From Candidatus Heimdallarchaeota archaeon (lineage in GTDB: Archaea; Asgardarchaeota; Heimdallarchaeia; Heimdallarchaeales; JAJRWK01): a stretch of 34,389 nt of DNA. The notes beneath the pieces were generated by a model. That model searched no databases, had not been told where the DNA came from, and saw only the letters and a program-made list of their open reading frames with translations. Below, in pieces: positions 31,191-34,389 of this stretch; the stretch's first letter is position 1; the number at the start of each line of letters is the position of its first letter. Both the position numbers and the translations under genes were made by a program. The stretch spans positions 1-34,389 of the forward strand of contig JALTMP010000363.1 in NCBI GenBank assembly GCA_027001645.1, written 5' to 3'.

Positions 31191-33014
31191 ATGAGTTTTT
31201 CGAGAAGATTTAGTCAAGATTCGAGTAGAAAGGAAAGGGAATTTTCCGACATGGAACTTCTACGATTCTTTGCCGGTTTTCTGAGGCCATATTCCAAATT
31301 AATTCTTGCCATTCTTGGGATTCTTGGGCTTGGTTCTCTCTTGGCCATCTTAAATCCCCTAATATTGAAGATCGCGATTGATAACTATATTATCCCAAAG
31401 CGTGAATCCGAGCTCTGGAAGATTACCGCAATTTTCCTTCTCGTGGTTTTTAGTACATGGGTGACAGACATCGCCAGAATTTTCCTCATTAGTTATCTTG
31501 GGCAACGAACTGTTTACGATATTAGAAATGATACCTTTGAAAAGCTCATTGATCTTTCTATGGACTTTTATGAATCTGAAGAATCTGGGCGTTTGACGAG
31601 CATCCTGACCAATGATATCGATACAATTGCTGATTTCTTAAGAAATGGTTTAACTGACATAATTGCAAATCTGATGCGATTAATTGGCTTAGTCGCCATT
31701 ATGCTCTGGCTGTCCCCTGGACTTACCGGGGTTACTTTGCTAGTCACCCCTCTTGTGGGAATTATTTTCTATTATCTTCGAAAATTTGCTCGAGAAGCTT
31801 ATCGGGCCATTCGCCAAAGTGTTGCTAAGCTCACCTCAAAGCTAGCAGAAACGATTAGCGGAATCCATGTGATAAAGGTTTATGCGCAAGAAGAAAGACT
31901 CAAAGATGAATTTGCCTTAATCAATGAAGAAAATTATCGTGCCAACATTAAGCAGAACGTCATTGTTGGGCTGATTCTGCCATCAATAAAGACTTTGAGC
32001 TCTACTGCGATTCTTCTAATCATTGCATATGCGTTGTGGCGGAATCAAATTGCTGGCCAAACCGAGATCTCCGTTGGATTAATTGTTGCATTCATTCGGT
32101 ATGAAGGAATGCTATTTGACCCCATTCTTTCTTTGACCATGTTTTATTCTCTATTCCAAAGTGCATTGGCCGCTCTTGAGAGAGTAAAACGGATTTCTAA
32201 CCAGGAAAGTAGCGTAAAAGAGTCAAAGAATCCCGTAATCCCAGATGAGCCCCAAGGAAAAATTGAGATAAATGATGTCTGGTTCTCGTATGATGGAGAA
32301 AAAACCTTTGCTCTCAAAGGAATTACTCTCCACATTGCTCCCGGTGAATCAATTGCCCTCGTAGGACATACCGGTGCTGGCAAAACAACTTTGGGAAAAC
32401 TCGTGCTAAGATACTATGATCCCACTCGAGGGTCTATTCGACTAGATGGAATTGACTTGAGGGACTTCTCCTTGGACTACATTGGGAAGCGAATCGTGCT
32501 TGTTCCTCAAGATCCCTTTCTCTTCAATGCTTCGATTATGGAAAATATTCGGTTCGGAAATCCGAATGCGTCAATGGAAGAGATTCTTCAAATTTCGAAG
32601 CTAATTGGTCTTGATAAGATTATTGAAAAACTTCCAGAAGGATACGACTCAATCGTTGGTCCTCGTGGAGTTCAATTATCACAAGGAGAAAAGCAACTAC
32701 TAAGCTTTGCGCGAGCTCTAGTTTCGAACCCTTTAGTAATTGTTCTTGATGAAGCCACAGCAAGCGTAGATCCCTTTACTGAGTATGAGATTCAGAACGC
32801 TACAGAAACTGTTCTTAAGCACTCAACAACTATTGTTATTGCCCATCGATTATCCACTTTGAAGAATGTTGACCGAATTATTGTATTGGAGGATGGGAAA
32901 ATCGTTGAAGAGGGAACTTGGTCTGAATTGATTCAACGGAAAGGAGCATTCTATGAGTATTATCGTGCTCAGGTCCTTTCAGAAATGAAAGGAATTATTC
33001 GAACTGATAATTGA
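31191..33014 (+). CDS. Heterodimeric ABC exporter, catalytic subunit
   Basis: A 607-residue half-transporter with six membrane segments (about 30-330) and a nucleotide-binding domain. Walker A is GHTGAGKTT (392-400), Walker B is VIVLDE with catalytic Glu521, and the H-loop has His552, all canonical. The signature is LSQGE (496-500), so it departs from LSGGQ. It pairs with the preceding subunit: this Walker site plus the partner's LSGGQ makes the one competent ATP site, while the other is degenerate. It lies 6 bases from the partner stop and is clearly co-transcribed. The first 20 residues are charged and cytosolic. Substrate unknown. Confidence 0.94.
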   Translation: MSFSRRFSQDSSRKEREFSDMELLRFFAGFLRPYSKLILAILGILGLGSLLAILNPLILKIAIDNYIIPKRESELWKITAIFLLVVFSTWVTDIARIFLISYLGQRTVYDIRNDTFEKLIDLSMDFYESEESGRLTSILTNDIDTIADFLRNGLTDIIANLMRLIGLVAIMLWLSPGLTGVTLLVTPLVGIIFYYLRKFAREAYRAIRQSVAKLTSKLAETISGIHVIKVYAQEERLKDEFALINEENYRANIKQNVIVGLILPSIKTLSSTAILLIIAYALWRNQIAGQTEISVGLIVAFIRYEGMLFDPILSLTMFYSLFQSALAALERVKRISNQESSVKESKNPVIPDEPQGKIEINDVWFSYDGEKTFALKGITLHIAPGESIALVGHTGAGKTTLGKLVLRYYDPTRGSIRLDGIDLRDFSLDYIGKRIVLVPQDPFLFNASIMENIRFGNPNASMEEILQISKLIGLDKIIEKLPEGYDSIVGPRGVQLSQGEKQLLSFARALVSNPLVIVLDEATASVDPFTEYEIQNATETVLKHSTTIVIAHRLSTLKNVDRIIVLEDGKIVEEGTWSELIQRKGAFYEYYRAQVLSEMKGIIRTDN

Positions 33015-33035
33015 TGGTTGTAGTCGAGATTAGAA

Positions 33036-33102
33036 GGAGCTCAAGCTTGTCACGGGCTCGTCATTGCAACACTCCGGCTGGGATGGTGTCTATCATCGCT
33101 CC
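33036..33102. ncRNA. Possible small structured RNA (low confidence)
   Basis: A GC-richer 67-base segment between the ABC exporter and pop5, closed by GGAGC at 33036 and GCTCC at 33098 (5 pairs). Inside is a six-pair hairpin from GATGGT...ATCATC. On the minus strand it reads with C/D-box-like pieces: ATGATAG after the first stem and ATGACGA in the middle, but the matching CTGA boxes are imperfect (CTTGA). It could be a diverged C/D box guide RNA, a 3'-end element of either flanking gene, or chance. Confidence 0.2.
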
Positions 33103-33149
33103 CAATTGCAAATGGGGGCTCTCATTCCTAAACTTTCTGCTTCTGCAAC

Positions 33150-33491
33150 CTATTCCTCTCTGTCCATCTCTTCTAAACTCCTCTTCGCCCTATTAATCGT
33201 TGCACATGTAATCAGAGACGTTACAAGAACTTTTTTTCCATCTATTGATGTTATGCAAGCTAAAACTGATTCCAGCTCGTTTCGAAAGTTGTGAGCATAT
33301 CTTAGCAACCCTGTTTTGTAGTGCTCATCATATTCCATTAGATAAAACCCAGAAGCAGCCGCCCCAACAGCTCCCCATAATTCCCGAGTGACTCGCCAGA
33401 GATTCTGGATGAAGGCCTCCTTAGGAATAGTAACTGATTCGTCCTCAGTAATTATTCTGAATGCTAAATACCTTTGTCTTTCTTTATTCAT
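33150..33491 (-). CDS. rnp2: Ribonuclease P protein component 2 (Pop5)
   Basis: A 113-residue RNA-binding subunit of archaeal RNase P, which trims the 5' leader of pre-tRNA together with RNase P RNA. The Pop5 fold is seen as RYLAFRIITEDE at the start, the helix AFIQNLWRVTRELWGAVGAAASGFYLMEYD in the middle, GLLRYAHNFRNELESVLACITSIDGKKVLV, and the ending CATINRAKRSLEE where the family usually has SGT. It overlaps the end of the rpp30 gene by 8 bases, and in the complex Pop5 and Rpp30 bind each other. Downstream there is a short spacer and the convergent ABC genes; no proteasome gene psmA follows, though it does in many archaea. Confidence 0.93.
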   Translation of the reverse strand: MNKERQRYLAFRIITEDESVTIPKEAFIQNLWRVTRELWGAVGAAASGFYLMEYDEHYKTGLLRYAHNFRNELESVLACITSIDGKKVLVTSLITCATINRAKRSLEEMDREE

Positions 33492-34191
33492 CCGTAACCA
33501 CCCAGATTCCTCCGCCTTGGTAACCGGGGGATAGCTTTTCGGTGTTCGTTTTCAAGATATCTCGTGGATATTTGGTTGTTGCATAGGGCGTTTGTTCTAT
33601 CGAAAGGCCAAAGGTCTTACTCAAGCCTCGTAATGCTTTTCCTCTTCGCATGAACCAAGGTCCTCGTGCCCCACTACTCAGAATTATTTGGTGGGTCCTT
33701 GGATTAAGTTTTTGGATTATTCTTCTGTACGCCCGAAGTATTCGAGATAGTTTGTCCTCTCGTTCAAGAAAGATTGGGCTGAGATCAATCTCAATCACTT
33801 TTTCGTGTTTTCTCAAAAGCGTCGAAACATTGAGTCCTGTTTCTTTTCCAGAGGCTCCATGAGAAATGAACAATCCGTCAACCATTGGCTCTAGTACTGC
33901 CCAGGTTGCTTGTTTGGCGTCCTCCGGTTCCACCAATACTATGTGATTGGAACGCCTCACTTGCTTTAATGATGCTTGGATTCTTCTTGTTTCCCCACGT
34001 AAAACTGTTTTCCGATAAATTGAAACTTCTTCAATAATTAATGGCTCTGGAAACCCATCGAATAAAACGCGGTCATGTGGATCCTGAATAACGATTGTTG
34101 AAATATCAAGAATTGGGGCAAGTCTTACCGCTTTTTGTAAATCCTGCGGAGAAGAAATCGTTAGATTAAATTCCACTGTCTTTTGAGGCAT
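33484..34191 (-). CDS. rnp3: Ribonuclease P protein component 3 (Rpp30)
   Basis: A 235-residue TIM-barrel-like subunit of RNase P, partner of Pop5. Features include the early strand VEFNLTISSPQDLQKAVRLA, a middle strand with NHIVLVEPEDAKQATWAVL, DGLFISHGASGKETGLN, VIEIDLSPIF, and the late LSSGARGPWFMRRGKAL, where the family usually has a Ser/Ala-rich loop such as TSGA. It starts with ATG overlapping the TAA of the preceding gene (TAATG), with GAGGG a few bases upstream, and ends 8 bases inside pop5, so the three genes form one translationally linked operon. Length is normal for archaeal Rpp30 (about 200-240). Confidence 0.93.
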   Translation of the reverse strand: MPQKTVEFNLTISSPQDLQKAVRLAPILDISTIVIQDPHDRVLFDGFPEPLIIEEVSIYRKTVLRGETRRIQASLKQVRRSNHIVLVEPEDAKQATWAVLEPMVDGLFISHGASGKETGLNVSTLLRKHEKVIEIDLSPIFLEREDKLSRILRAYRRIIQKLNPRTHQIILSSGARGPWFMRRGKALRGLSKTFGLSIEQTPYATTKYPRDILKTNTEKLSPGYQGGGIWVVTDE

Positions 34192-34389
34192 TAGTAACCC
34201 TCTTCTTTTGAATCGATAAATTGGTACTGGCGTAGTTCATTGATGAATGGTGTGAGATCCTTAGTATACCTCACGAATTTGATAACCACTTTTATGGTAT
34301 TGCTTCCCTCTCCTAGTTTTAGTATTCCCTCCGCAGCTTTCATTTTGTCAAAGCGAAGATGAAAAGTATTGGAGTTCTTATCAATCATT
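34191..34389 (-). CDS. COG1325-like RNA-binding/exosome-associated protein (5' end cut by window edge)
   Basis: The C-terminal ~66 residues of a gene that runs off the right edge. The visible part (FHLRFDKMKAAEGILKLGEG, then IKVVIKFVRYTK) matches the C-terminal pattern of COG1325, predicted exosome/RNA-binding proteins of about 140 residues that precede rpp30 in many archaeal operons. The track's Met at 34388 is probably internal. Its stop shares one base with the rpp30 start (TAATG). The family assignment rests on this motif and the gene order. Confidence 0.7.
   Translation of the reverse strand, partial: MIDKNSNTFHLRFDKMKAAEGILKLGEGSNTIKVVIKFVRYTKDLTPFINELRQYQFIDSKEEGY

Noticed and set aside
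1-34389. CRISPR arrays, insertion sequences, tRNA and rRNA genes
   Set aside because: I looked through the intergenic stretches for regularly spaced repeats, transposase genes with terminal repeats, and T-loop GTTCRANNC signatures and found none that were convincing.

Overview
The window reads as a chromosomal segment of an archaeon, most likely an Asgard archaeon. General archaeal markers are RNase P proteins Pop5 and Rpp30 in an overlapping operon, archaeal-type riboflavin synthase and S-adenosylmethionine synthetase, an ATP-dependent DNA ligase, an Lrp-type regulator, and TATA-like elements. Starts are a mix of ATG, GTG and TTG, some with a GGTGAT-type Shine-Dalgarno about four bases upstream and some apparently leaderless. 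The Asgard assignment rests on eukaryote-like genes: a profilin, a Ras/Rab-type small GTPase, a longin-like protein, a DUSP23-like dual-specificity phosphatase, and a large tandem winged-helix protein ending in a RING-like zinc domain. The lineage within Asgard cannot be fixed from this sequence.

Layout. 1-4.9 kb: longin-like protein (-), MazG-like protein (+), ABC ATPase plus small membrane protein (-), a disordered-N-terminus protein (+), then a phosphatase (-) divergent from a small GTPase (+). 4.9-7.5 kb: a 56-residue ribbon-helix-helix regulator absent from the ORF track (-), PLP synthase pdxS-pdxT (+), and a zinc-ferredoxin-type dicluster ferredoxin lacking the zinc ligands (+). 7.6-9.4 kb: a helical-repeat protein followed by profilin (+). 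9.5-10.8 kb: riboflavin genes ribB-ribC (-). 10.9-14.6 kb: MFS transporter and metallo-beta-lactamase hydrolase (+), Lrp regulator and extended DUF72 protein (-). 14.8-16.8 kb: eight winged-helix-like repeats plus zinc ribbon and RING-like domain (+). 16.9-22.9 kb: co-directional metK, GH57 and a 1183-residue GH13-like protein (-). 23.1-29.1 kb: DNA ligase and a helical protein (+), DUF167 (-), DUF1684 (+), a degenerate methyltransferase-like protein (+), UDP-glucose dehydrogenase (-), DUF2203 (+). 29.4-33.0 kb: both halves of a heterodimeric ABC exporter (+). 33.1-34.4 kb: RNase P pop5 and rpp30 and the 3' end of a COG1325-like gene (-).

Genes that clearly work together are pdxST (PLP synthesis), ribB-ribC (riboflavin), the two ABC exporter subunits, and rpp30-pop5. 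The GH57/GH13 pair probably shares an alpha-glucan substrate. The profilin, GTPase, longin and phosphatase genes suggest cytoskeletal and trafficking-type signalling of eukaryotic flavour, but they are scattered rather than in one operon. I saw no CRISPR array, insertion sequence, rRNA or tRNA gene.
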